Both the position numbers and the translations under genes were made by a program. From Spirochaetes bacterium RBG_16_67_19 (lineage in GTDB: Bacteria; Spirochaetota; Spirochaetia; SZUA-6; DRHE01), in the NCBI GenBank assembly GCA_001829505.1, contig MIBK01000089.1:866-8820 (forward strand): a DNA stretch of 7,955 nucleotides. The letters run 5' to 3'. The notes under the pieces are model-generated. The model did not search any database, was not told the origin of the DNA, and worked only from the letters and a program-made list of their open reading frames with translations. Of this stretch, positions 1 to 5,952 are shown piece by piece (the stretch's first letter is position 1; the number at the start of each line of letters is the position of its first letter).

Positions 1-618
<618 letters not shown>

Positions 619-658
619 AGGAAAAATATGCACAGGAAGCGGCGCGCTGTCCACCCGC

Positions 659-1276
659 CTACTGCCCGCAGCACCCTCCCCCCCCGGCGGCGGGCTTGAA
701 GGCGGCCACCTGCTTTCTTACCGCGGCGAGGTCCACGCGGGTGATGTCGTCCACGACCTTCACGTAGCCGTGGAGCATGCTCATGCCGCACTCGAAGGTG
801 AAGTCCTCGCTCACCTCCAGATAGGGGGTCTCCAGACGGCCCTTGCTCAGGTCCAGGCCGCCCTGGTACTCGGGGAAGTACACCAGGTAGTTGCAGGAGT
901 TGAGCTTCTCGGCCGCGAAGCGGATCTTCGCCTTGACGCCCTTCTGCACGACGATCACCGCGGGGGTGTAGCCCTGGTCGTTCACCACGACCTCCGCCTC
1001 CTGGCCCTCCCCGGCGAAACGGGCCACCTGGATGGTCTGCACCGGGATCTTCCCGCCCGCAAAACCCGCCGGCGTGGGGCCGCAGCAACCGCCGCTGCCG
1101 CTGCCTGAACCGAGGGCCGAAGTCAGGTCATCCGGCGACAGCTGCTTGAGGTCGGCGGCGGCGATCCGGGTGAAGCCGCCGGCGCGCAGGTAGGAGCCCA
1201 CGACCTCGGCGATCTTCGGCTCGTCGTCCACGACCAGCACCTTGCGCGGCGGCCGGCTCTCGGCGGGCACGGACAT
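659..1276 (-). CDS. Chimeric ORF: response-regulator N-terminus fused to a cupredoxin-like domain
   Basis: An open frame of 205 codons created by the tandem duplication. Residues 1-36 are identical to the start of the downstream response regulator and carry the acidic pair D17-D18, but the phospho-acceptor Asp, Thr and Lys are absent, so it cannot be a working receiver. From residue 37 it is the last 168 residues of the 641-residue membrane protein: linker, GGCCGP, cupredoxin-like domain with the Cys...CxMxM ligand pattern, and a Cys-Cys tail. It keeps the regulator's ATG and upstream 40 bp, so it could be translated. With no signal peptide or membrane segment, the metal-binding domain would be cytoplasmic. 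It is most likely a duplication by-product; whether the protein is made or does anything is unknown. An in-frame GTG at 1312 is an alternative start. Confidence 0.7.
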   Translation of the reverse strand: MSVPAESRPPRKVLVVDDEPKIAEVVGSYLRAGGFTRIAAADLKQLSPDDLTSALGSGSGSGGCCGPTPAGFAGGKIPVQTIQVARFAGEGQEAEVVVNDQGYTPAVIVVQKGVKAKIRFAAEKLNSCNYLVYFPEYQGGLDLSKGRLETPYLEVSEDFTFECGMSMLHGYVKVVDDITRVDLAAVRKQVAAFKPAAGGGGCCGQ

Positions 1277-1823
1277 AGGAAAAATATGCACAGGAAGCGG
1301 CGCGCTGTCCACCCGCCTACTGCCCGCAGCACCCTCCCCCCCCGGCGGCGGGCTTGAAGGCGGCCACCTGCTTTCTTACCGCGGCGAGGTCCACGCGGGT
1401 GATGTCGTCCACGACCTTCACGTAGCCGTGGAGCATGCTCATGCCGCACTCGAAGGTGAAGTCCTCGCTCACCTCCAGATAGGGGGTCTCCAGACGGCCC
1501 TTGCTCAGGTCCAGGCCGCCCTGGTACTCGGGGAAGTACACCAGGTAGTTGCAGGAGTTGAGCTTCTCGGCCGCGAAGCGGATCTTCGCTTTGACGCCCT
1601 TCTGCACGACGATCACCGCGGGGGTGTAGCCCTGGTCGTTCACCACGACCTCCGCCTCCTGGCCCTCCCCGGCGAAACGGGCCACCTGGATGGTCTGCAC
1701 CGGGATCTTCCCGCCCGCAAAACCCGCCGGCGTGGGGCCGCAGCAACCGCCGCTGCCGCTGCCTGAACCGAGGGCCGAAGTCAGGTCATCCGGCGACAGC
1801 TGCTTGAGGTCGGCGGCGGCGAT
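1168..1823. repeat. Tandem duplication, copy B (656 bp)
   Basis: Partner of 510-1165. It ends inside the 641-residue membrane protein gene at its codon for Ile474, and begins inside the chimeric gene at codon 36-37. The two copies are separated by the two bases 1166-1167 of the junction. The parental sequences at the junction resemble each other over about 18 bp, which suggests recombination at short imperfect homology. Confidence 0.95.
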
Positions 1824-3242
1824 GCGGGTTAGGTCCGGAACGACCTTGATGTAGCTGGAGATCATGCCCATCCAGCAGGTATAGCCGATGGTCCCCGCCT
1901 GCGTCGGGGTGAACTCGATCAGGTTCTCCCCGGGCACCAGCTGCTTGCGGATGCCGTACTGCGGGATGGTGACGGGATTGTTGCAGCCGTTCAGATCGTC
2001 CGCTGTCACGTTGAGGATCCAACGCACGGGCACTCCCGCCTGGACGATCAGCGGGTAGTACCGCCCGGACTCCACCCTGGTCTGCACCTCCTGCCCGTCG
2101 CCCTCCAGCCTGGCCACCGCGATGCCGGTCCCCGAATAGGCCGGCGGCCTGAGCGCGGGAAGGGCGATGCCGAACAGGCTGATGCCGCGAGTGAACATGA
2201 CCAGCCCCAGAAACAGGACCAGCACGCCGCTGGCCTTGAGCATGCGGGCATTGAATTTGGCGCTGAGCAGGCTGCTCACCAGGCCGAAGCCCAGCAGCAG
2301 CGGCACGGTGCCCAGGCTGAACAGGAACATGGACAGGGCTCCGGCGAAGAAGCTCCCGGTGCCCAGGGCGTACACCTGCATGGTCTGCAGGGGCCCGCAG
2401 GGCATGAGCGCGCTCAGCAGGCCCACCACGAACGGTCCCCTGCCGCGCGCCGCGGCGGAAAACTTGCGGCCGGCGATCCCCGGCAGGCGGATCCTCAAAC
2501 GGGAGAGCCAGGGGAAAATCCCCAGCATGCGCAGCCCAAGGAACAGCATGAAGGCTCCGGCGATCACGGGCATGGCCCCCTTGAGGGCCGTGGACAGGCT
2601 GAACAGGGAACCCAGACCGCCCACGATGCCGCCGACGATGGTGTACGAAATGACCCGCCCGCCGTTGTACAGCAGGTTGGGCATCAGGCGGGAGGTGAAG
2701 CCGGCGGCTGGCGCGGAGGCGGAGGCCGCGAGCGGATCCCCCTCTTTCCTCTTCACGCCTTGCGAGAGCACGATGCCGCCGCACATGGCCACGCAGTGCA
2801 GGGAGGTGAGCAGGCCGACCACGAAGATCAACCCATAGCCCATGGACTGGCTCACCGCCGGCAGGAAGTTGAAGCCCACGGTGTAGCGGATGATCAGGTA
2901 GACGGCGGCCACCACCGCGACCAGCCCCAGGAAGCGGTAGATCGAGGCGCCGGAAGTTTTTTTCGCGGGACCGTCAGCGGCGGCGGCGGCGACAGCGGCG
3001 GAAGCGACGGGAGCGTCCCTTCGGCCGACCACCTCGTAGCCGGCCCGGCGGATGGCCTCATACATGGAGCCCAGCGCGGCACGGGCCGGATCGTATTTCA
3101 CCCAGACTTCCGATATCCCCGCGCTGGCCTTCACTTCCTGAACGCCGCCCAGTTCCCCAACCGCCTTCTCGATACGGCTTTCGCATTTTCCGCAGGTCAT
3201 GCCCTCGACCTGGATCGTGACCGTGGTAAGCTTGTCTGCCAT
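1317..3242 (-). CDS. HMA domain - UreH/TauE-like membrane domain - two cupredoxin-like domains; probable copper/metal-handling protein
   Basis: A 641-residue multidomain protein. Residues 6-72 form a heavy-metal-associated domain with GMTCGKC (C17, C20). After an Ala-rich linker come about seven hydrophobic segments between 101 and 362, with LHCVAMCGG (C150, C154) and LMPCGP (C282), typical of the UreH/DsbD-like transmembrane family often named sulfite exporter TauE/SafE. Two related cupredoxin-like domains follow at about 373-470 and 515-612. Each has an upstream Cys (C420; C564) and a CxMxM site (C456-M458-M460; C599-M601-M603), and each is followed by a Cys-Cys-Gly motif (C500-C501; C638-C639). 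Cys and Met ligands point to copper, but this is inference. The ATG at 3242 lies 22 bp from the operator palindrome; AGGAT upstream could act either as ribosome site or as part of a -10. A response regulator follows. The last 168 codons are duplicated downstream. Confidence 0.9.
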   Translation of the reverse strand: MADKLTTVTIQVEGMTCGKCESRIEKAVGELGGVQEVKASAGISEVWVKYDPARAALGSMYEAIRRAGYEVVGRRDAPVASAAVAAAAADGPAKKTSGASIYRFLGLVAVVAAVYLIIRYTVGFNFLPAVSQSMGYGLIFVVGLLTSLHCVAMCGGIVLSQGVKRKEGDPLAASASAPAAGFTSRLMPNLLYNGGRVISYTIVGGIVGGLGSLFSLSTALKGAMPVIAGAFMLFLGLRMLGIFPWLSRLRIRLPGIAGRKFSAAARGRGPFVVGLLSALMPCGPLQTMQVYALGTGSFFAGALSMFLFSLGTVPLLLGFGLVSSLLSAKFNARMLKASGVLVLFLGLVMFTRGISLFGIALPALRPPAYSGTGIAVARLEGDGQEVQTRVESGRYYPLIVQAGVPVRWILNVTADDLNGCNNPVTIPQYGIRKQLVPGENLIEFTPTQAGTIGYTCWMGMISSYIKVVPDLTRIAAADLKQLSPDDLTSALGSGSGSGGCCGPTPAGFAGGKIPVQTIQVARFAGEGQEAEVVVNDQGYTPAVIVVQKGVKAKIRFAAEKLNSCNYLVYFPEYQGGLDLSKGRLETPYLEVSEDFTFECGMSMLHGYVKVVDDITRVDLAAVRKQVAAFKPAAGGGGCCGQ

Positions 3243-3248
3243 GCGCCG

Positions 3249-3280
3249 ATCCTATTCCCCGCCTGTGAAGGAAATGTGAA
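3249..3280 (-). promoter_or_regulatory. Candidate leftward promoter of the HMA/UreH/cupredoxin gene
   Basis: On the minus strand, TAGGAT (3249-3254, a TAnnnT -10) lies 10 bp from the palindrome edge and 6 bp before the ATG at 3242. There is no classical -35; the TTCAC repeats at 3276-3280 and 3265-3269 occupy that place, as expected for an activator-dependent promoter. The spacing mirrors the rightward promoter exactly. Confidence 0.45.
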
Positions 3281-3304
3281 GCCCGCTCTTCACATTTCCT
3301 TCAC
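3265..3304. promoter_or_regulatory. Divergent operator: perfect 17-bp inverted repeat with 11-bp-spaced TTCAC half-sites
   Basis: GTGAAGGAAATGTGAAG and its exact reverse complement flank the 6-base centre CCCGCT. Each arm contains two TTCAC direct repeats 11 bp apart (3289-3293 and 3300-3304 on plus; 3276-3280 and 3265-3269 on minus), the layout bound head-to-tail by OmpR/PhoB/PhoP-type regulators. The palindrome ends exactly 22 bp from both divergent ATGs (3242 and 3327). The response regulator encoded in the same locus is the obvious candidate ligand. Binding is inferred, not shown. Confidence 0.75.
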
Positions 3305-3320
3305 GTGGACGCGCTACTGT
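3289..3320 (+). promoter_or_regulatory. Candidate rightward promoter of the DUF2318 gene
   Basis: TACTGT (3315-3320, a TAnnnT -10) lies 10 bp from the palindrome edge and 6 bp before the ATG at 3327. No classical -35 stands at 17 bp; the TTCAC repeats at 3289-3293 and 3300-3304 take its place, suggesting activation by the response regulator. A start site six or seven bases after the -10 would fall at or next to the ATG. Confidence 0.45.
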
Positions 3321-3326
3321 CAGGGC

Positions 3327-3776
3327 ATGAAACATGCCCGCTGCCTGCTGTTGACCCTGGCCGCCCTGCTGTCCGCCAGCCTGGCCTTCGCCGGCGGAAC
3401 TATCACCCCCGCCGGGGAGTTGAAGATCCCCAAGAAGGAAGTCACCGCCAAGGCCAAATTCTACGGCTACAAAGTAGGGAACGTCCAGACCGAGGTGCTG
3501 GCGCTGCGCGCCCCCGACGGCACCATCCGCACCGCCTTCAACACCTGCCAGGTGTGCTACGACTCCGGGCGGGGATACTACACACAACAGGGCGAGTACC
3601 TGGTTTGCAACAACTGCGGAAACCGTTTCGCGGCCAGGCAGGTGGAGCTGATCAAGGGCGGCTGCAACCCGGTGCCCATCACCCGGGAGCTGAAGCGGGA
3701 AGACGCGGAGTTCATCTACATTCCCAAGACGATTTTCGAGCAGGCCAGGCCGCTGTTCCTGAAATGGAAGAAGTGA
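3327..3776 (+). CDS. Secreted FtrD-like (DUF2318) Cys-rich metal or Fe-S protein
   Basis: 149 residues. An N-terminal signal peptide (KHAR, then a hydrophobic stretch ending LAFA, likely cleaved after A22) sends it across the membrane. The mature part carries two CxxC pairs, CQVCYD (C74, C77) and CNNCG (C94, C97), followed by GGCNPVPI (C113). This is the signature of the DUF2318/FtrD-like family (PF10080), whose members are often the C-terminal part of membrane iron-sulfur proteins linked to ferrous iron uptake; here it stands alone. The frame stays open upstream, but the signal peptide and the operator at 3265-3304 fix the ATG at 3327. No good Shine-Dalgarno site is present: AGGG sits only one base before the ATG. 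Divergent from a membrane protein with cupredoxin domains, it likely works with it in periplasmic metal or redox handling. The metal bound is not known. Confidence 0.88.
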   Translation: MKHARCLLLTLAALLSASLAFAGGTITPAGELKIPKKEVTAKAKFYGYKVGNVQTEVLALRAPDGTIRTAFNTCQVCYDSGRGYYTQQGEYLVCNNCGNRFAARQVELIKGGCNPVPITRELKREDAEFIYIPKTIFEQARPLFLKWKK

Positions 3777-3780
3777 GCCG

Positions 3781-3788
3781 ACCGCGTC
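3781..3788 (+). repeat. Short direct repeat ACCGCGTC, left edge of the islet (possible att remnant)
   Basis: ACCGCGTC recurs at 5282-5289, across the 3' end of the tRNA-Arg gene. The two copies bracket the AT-richer islet. At 8 bp this could be chance; it is listed only because both positions coincide with the composition boundaries. Confidence 0.2.
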
Positions 3789-3800
3789 AAGGGCAACGAT

Positions 3801-3824
3801 AAAAAGCGTCCCGCTATTTAAAAA
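3801..3824 (-). terminator. Weak candidate intrinsic terminator for the three-gene islet operon
   Basis: Read on the minus strand, AGCG-GGA-CGCT is followed by five T, and flanking A/T runs could extend the stem. It lies about 13 bp past the stop codon of the last islet gene. The GC stem is only four pairs, so the call is weak. Confidence 0.3.
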
Positions 3825-3836
3825 AAGAAGAAACCG

Positions 3837-4214
3837 CTAGTACTTACGAATCAGTCTGCAGTTTTTAGCCAGGAGCCTTGCCTTTTTGGGCGAAATTTCT
3901 GTCACTAAGGGAGAGTCGTGAATCTCAGCATGAAACGGATTCTCATCTGGCTTGGCAATTGGATACGTGCCGAATTGGCGACACTCTCTTGCGAACAGGG
4001 AGACAATTGCCATTCGATTGGCAAATCGACTCTCCATAAAATTGCATATTTGATCTTTAGGCCTGCCCCCATCTCGATCGACTGAAAGCCCCTTGCTATC
4101 CTTAAAGGCAGCCGAGCTTGGTCGATTCTCGCTTTCTTTCCATTGAGAAATCCCAGGGACACTGCCAATCATTCGGTATAGGGCTTCTGGATCAGCGATT
4201 TCTGGAGGCAGCAT
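3837..4214 (-). CDS. Unknown 125-residue protein with RPSSAAF motif, third gene of the islet operon
   Basis: I recognise no characterised domain. The protein has an N-terminal helix-like segment (PEIADPEALYRMIG), a RPSSAAFKD motif at 31-39 followed by GLSVDRDGGR (42-51), a central FANRMAIVSLFARE stretch, and NPFHAEI (92-98) leading to a basic C-terminal helix (SPKKARLLAKNCRLI). Similar RPSSxAF...LSV and NPxHAEI small proteins recur in bacteria as I recall, but without a function I can name. It has no signal peptide or membrane segment. The ATG at 4214 overlaps the 3' end of the preceding gene by 23 nt and has GGAG four bases upstream, so it is likely translationally coupled. The lower GC content matches the other two islet genes. 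Confidence 0.72.
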   Translation of the reverse strand: MLPPEIADPEALYRMIGSVPGISQWKESENRPSSAAFKDSKGLSVDRDGGRPKDQICNFMESRFANRMAIVSLFARECRQFGTYPIAKPDENPFHAEIHDSPLVTEISPKKARLLAKNCRLIRKY

Positions 4215-4734
4215 GAAACTCCGAGACGGCGGCTATCACGGACTGAAATGATCCCACAGTTCTCTCGAGCATTTCGTCTCCGATTGATTCCAGCAGAATA
4301 GCCGTGTTTTCTTGGATTTCGACCTCCAGCGATTTGTTGCCGAAATCATACTCAAGCTGTATGGACTTCCGAGCAGTTGGGAAAATATCAGGTTCTCCTG
4401 GAAGCTGCTCAAGCAAGAAAAGCGCGCGGCGTGCAACCTCTATAGGTATCGGCTCGGCTGAATATCCATTCCAACCCTTTGGAAGTGTCACAAAGGATCG
4501 TATCATATTCTCATTCCTAATCGCGCGTTGTTGTGAAGTACTTAGCGGTTGAGCGGTGATCGGAAGAATTGCTACTCGCCTTCTGGTCGTATCAGACTCA
4601 GCTTGCCGCAGTTTTGTAATTGCTGAATCCCACAATCGAGCCAGCGGCGATCTTTCTGTCTCACTCGGTTCCAGGATCGATGCAGAATAGTCACTCGGCC
4701 AATTGGATTCATCCAATATATGGGCATCAGCCAT
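4192..4734 (-). CDS. Unknown 180-residue protein with GWNGYSAEPI / FPTARKSIQLEY motifs, second gene of the islet operon
   Basis: Function unknown. The first 80 residues look poorly structured. The C-terminal half carries a recognisable pattern: LPKGWNGYSAEPIP (84-97), an Ala-rich helix, then DIFPTARKSIQLEYDF (116-131) and SLEVEI (135-140). I recall W-x-G-x-x-A-x-P-I plus FPT-x-R-x-SIQ-x-EY as a recurrent uncharacterised bacterial family. It is soluble, with no signal peptide. I chose the ATG at 4734, which has CAGGGAG about ten bases upstream and overlaps the previous stop codon (ATGGCTGA, 8 nt); an in-frame TTG at 4767 is less likely. It overlaps the next gene by 23 nt. Tight overlaps on both sides suggest the three products act together. 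Confidence 0.75.
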   Translation of the reverse strand: MADAHILDESNWPSDYSASILEPSETERSPLARLWDSAITKLRQAESDTTRRRVAILPITAQPLSTSQQRAIRNENMIRSFVTLPKGWNGYSAEPIPIEVARRALFLLEQLPGEPDIFPTARKSIQLEYDFGNKSLEVEIQENTAILLESIGDEMLERTVGSFQSVIAAVSEFHAASRNR

Positions 4735-5077
4735 TGGCTTTTTTCTCCCTGCTCTCAAGGAGTTCAACCTTTTCCGTGAGCCAAGCCAGCACTCTCTTTG
4801 CTGACTCTAAATTCATCGTAACGCCTGTCTCAATAAAGCGAATAACTTGAGACTTCAGGTTGTCGGGAACTTGGCTAACTGGATCGCCAAGTTTACCGTC
4901 TGGTTGGAGCTTATGGATCACTTCCTTCGGGATGGGTTGCCGTTCTAAGAAGAAGTTAATGATGAGCTCACCCTGCGGTCCGATACCGCCATAGGCGCCG
5001 TTGACATACTTCGGATTGTATTCTTCAACAAACTTATACTTAAAAGTGACTGTTTCGGCCCCATTGCCATCTGCCAT
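4727..5077 (-). CDS. Unknown 116-residue protein with NPKYVNGAYGG motif, first gene of the islet operon
   Basis: A small soluble protein without a function I can name. It has an early beta-like segment (TFKYKFVEEY), then NPKYVNGAYGGIGPQGELII (21-40) and NFFLERQPIPKEV (41-53). The second half, VIRFIETGVTMNLESAKRVL (79-98), ends in an amphipathic helix. The NPxYVNGxYGG...GE...NFxxER pattern is one I recall from conserved hypothetical proteins. The plan of a strand-rich half followed by a 'v-R-x-v-x-T-G-v...AK' half faintly recalls DUF3467 proteins, but this is a guess. The ATG at 5077 has a strong AGGGGG site about six bases upstream and a promoter at 5104-5133. It leads a three-gene operon with overlapping ends. 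Confidence 0.78.
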   Translation of the reverse strand: MADGNGAETVTFKYKFVEEYNPKYVNGAYGGIGPQGELIINFFLERQPIPKEVIHKLQPDGKLGDPVSQVPDNLKSQVIRFIETGVTMNLESAKRVLAWLTEKVELLESREKKANG

Positions 5078-5103
5078 TTTGTCCCCCTGCGGTATAAGTA
5101 AAG

Positions 5104-5133
5104 AATATAGCTCACAACTTGAATACTCAACAA
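5104..5133 (-). promoter_or_regulatory. Candidate sigma-70-like promoter of the islet operon
   Basis: On the minus strand, TTGTTG (5128-5133) and TATATT (5104-5109) are separated by 18 bp. The first islet gene starts 26 bp downstream of the -10, with AGGGGG in between. The surrounding DNA is AT-rich, so the match is less telling than in the GC-rich flanks. Confidence 0.45.
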
Positions 5134-5281
5134 GAAGATCGTTTGCGAAATGCCAACCCAGCAGCTGGTCTGCGATCGTTGCCTGACCCGAGATATATCG
5201 GCCCTGTTCGAGGAGTGCGGGTTTAGCACCCTTTGCGAGCTAGAGTTTTCTGGCCTTGCCTGCTTTGATACTGTCCTCGAA

Positions 5282-5289
5282 ACCGCGTC
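5282..5289 (+). repeat. Short direct repeat ACCGCGTC at the tRNA-Arg 3' end (possible att remnant)
   Basis: Matches 3781-3788 at the other edge of the AT-richer islet. It covers the discriminator base and the last five acceptor-stem bases of tRNA-Arg, where integrases often recombine. Short enough to be chance. Confidence 0.2.
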
Positions 5290-5358
5290 CAGCAGGACTC
5301 GAACCTGCGACCCACAGCTTAGAAGGCTGTTGCTCTATCCGGACTGAGCTATGGACGC
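5284..5358 (-). tRNA. tRNA-Arg (anticodon TCT)
   Basis: A 75-nt cloverleaf on the minus strand. The acceptor stem GCGTCCA/TGGACGC is perfect; TA then GCTC...GAGC forms the D arm. The anticodon arm is ACAGC-CTTCTAA-GCTGT with anticodon TCT, which reads AGA. The T arm is GCAGG-TTCGAGT-CCTGC. The discriminator is G, and CCA is not encoded (GTT follows). It lies 4 nt downstream of tRNA-Pro and is surely co-transcribed with it. Confidence 0.97.
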
Positions 5359-5362
5359 CCCG

Positions 5363-5435
5363 TCGGGATGGTCAGAATTGAACTGACGACCTCCTGCTCC
5401 CAAAGCAGGCGCCCTAACCGCTAGGCTACATCCCG
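5363..5435 (-). tRNA. tRNA-Pro (anticodon TGG)
   Basis: A 73-nt cloverleaf on the minus strand. The acceptor stem is CGGGATG/CATCCCG with discriminator A; the D arm is GCCT...GGGC. The anticodon arm is CCTGC-TTTGGGA-GCAGG with anticodon TGG, reading CCA/CCG-type proline codons. The T arm is GTCAG-TTCAATT-CTGAC. CCA is not encoded. It is first in a two-tRNA transcript. Confidence 0.97.
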
Positions 5436-5446
5436 CAGTCCGCACC

Positions 5447-5476
5447 ACTATAGCGGCATCCTCGAAAGGGGGTCAA
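5447..5476 (-). promoter_or_regulatory. Promoter of the tRNA-Pro/tRNA-Arg unit
   Basis: On the minus strand, TTGACC (5471-5476) and TATAGT (5447-5452) are separated by 18 bp, placing the start site a few bases before the tRNA-Pro 5' end at 5435. The TGA stop codon of argR is part of the -35 hexamer. Confidence 0.75.
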
Positions 5477-5952
5477 CCGCCGCCTCCGGCCCGGGGAAGC
5501 GGCACCCCGCCGGTGAGCCGGTTCATGAACGAGCCGCGGTCCGCATCCTCGTGCAGGACGACCAGCAGGGTATCCTCCCCTCCGAGGGTCCCGAGCACCT
5601 CGGGAATCTCCAGGCGGTCGATGGCGAAGGCCACGCTGTGCCCGTGGCCCAGCTTGGTCTTGATCACCACCAGGTTGGCGGAGAACTGGATGTCCACGAT
5701 GCCCCGGACGAGGTCGTCACGCAGGTACGGCTCGGGGGCCGGCTCCACCTCGTCCTTCACCGCGTAGACGTAGCCTTCCACCGGATCGGGGACGCGGGCG
5801 ATGCCGAGGAACTTGAGGTCCCGGGACAGGGTGGCCTGGGTGACATCCCAGCCTTCCCGTTTGAGCCTCTGCTGCAGCTCCTCCTGGCTGTGGATCTTCT
5901 CACTCCTGAGAATCGTGAGGATCAGCCTGCGCCGGGCCTCCTGACTGGTCAG
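5473..5952 (-). CDS. argR: Arginine repressor ArgR, probable CTG start
   Basis: A 159-residue transcription factor that binds arginine and represses arginine biosynthesis genes (or activates catabolic ones). The N-terminal winged helix (about 1-55) shows SQEELQQRLKREGWDVTQAT and LSRDLKFLGIARV, the ArgR recognition region. The C-terminal domain (about 80-155) carries the hexamerisation/arginine-binding segments KTKLGHGHSVAFAID and GTLGGEDTLLVV; the usual Gly-Asp-Asp is Gly-Glu-Asp here. The frame has no ATG, GTG or TTG between an upstream in-frame TAA and residue 58. A CTG at 5952, five bases after AAAGGAGG, gives a protein whose length and alignment fit the family. The nearby ATG at 5970 is in another frame. 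It is divergent from the phosphoglycerate mutase gene and followed closely by two tRNA genes. Confidence 0.92.
   Translation of the reverse strand: MTSQEARRRLILTILRSEKIHSQEELQQRLKREGWDVTQATLSRDLKFLGIARVPDPVEGYVYAVKDEVEPAPEPYLRDDLVRGIVDIQFSANLVVIKTKLGHGHSVAFAIDRLEIPEVLGTLGGEDTLLVVLHEDADRGSFMNRLTGGVPLPRAGGGG

Larger units (their letters stand above)
3777..5283. other. AT-richer islet between the DUF2318 gene and tRNA-Arg
   Basis: Base composition drops sharply compared with the GC-rich flanks, in the genes as well as in the spacers. The islet holds three overlapping minus-strand genes (3837-5077), a promoter, a weak terminator, and a 206-bp stretch (5078-5283) in which I see no gene. Its right edge is the 3' end of tRNA-Arg, a common integration position. 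No integrase, transposase or terminal inverted repeats are visible, so it is either a remnant or was brought in by another route. Confidence 0.6.

Noticed and set aside
1786..2784. Long minus-strand open frame inside the HMA/UreH/cupredoxin gene
   Set aside because: A shifted-frame shadow with low-complexity Arg/His/Gly composition, while the main frame has clear domains.
3265..3304. The long palindrome as a transcription terminator
   Set aside because: It sits between two divergent start codons, has no T run, and no gene ends near it.
2760..3326. Open plus-strand frame continuous with and upstream of the DUF2318 protein
   Set aside because: It runs antisense to the HMA/UreH gene; the signal peptide and divergent operator place the true start at 3327.
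5150..5347. Plus-strand 65-residue frame starting ATG 5150
   Set aside because: Its C-terminal part is the antisense translation of tRNA-Arg and the rest shows no ribosome site or family resemblance.
5274..5467. 9-bp direct repeat TCCTCGAAA at 5274-5282 and 5459-5467 flanking the tRNA pair
   Set aside because: Short, with no composition boundary at the second copy and no sign of insertion; probably chance.
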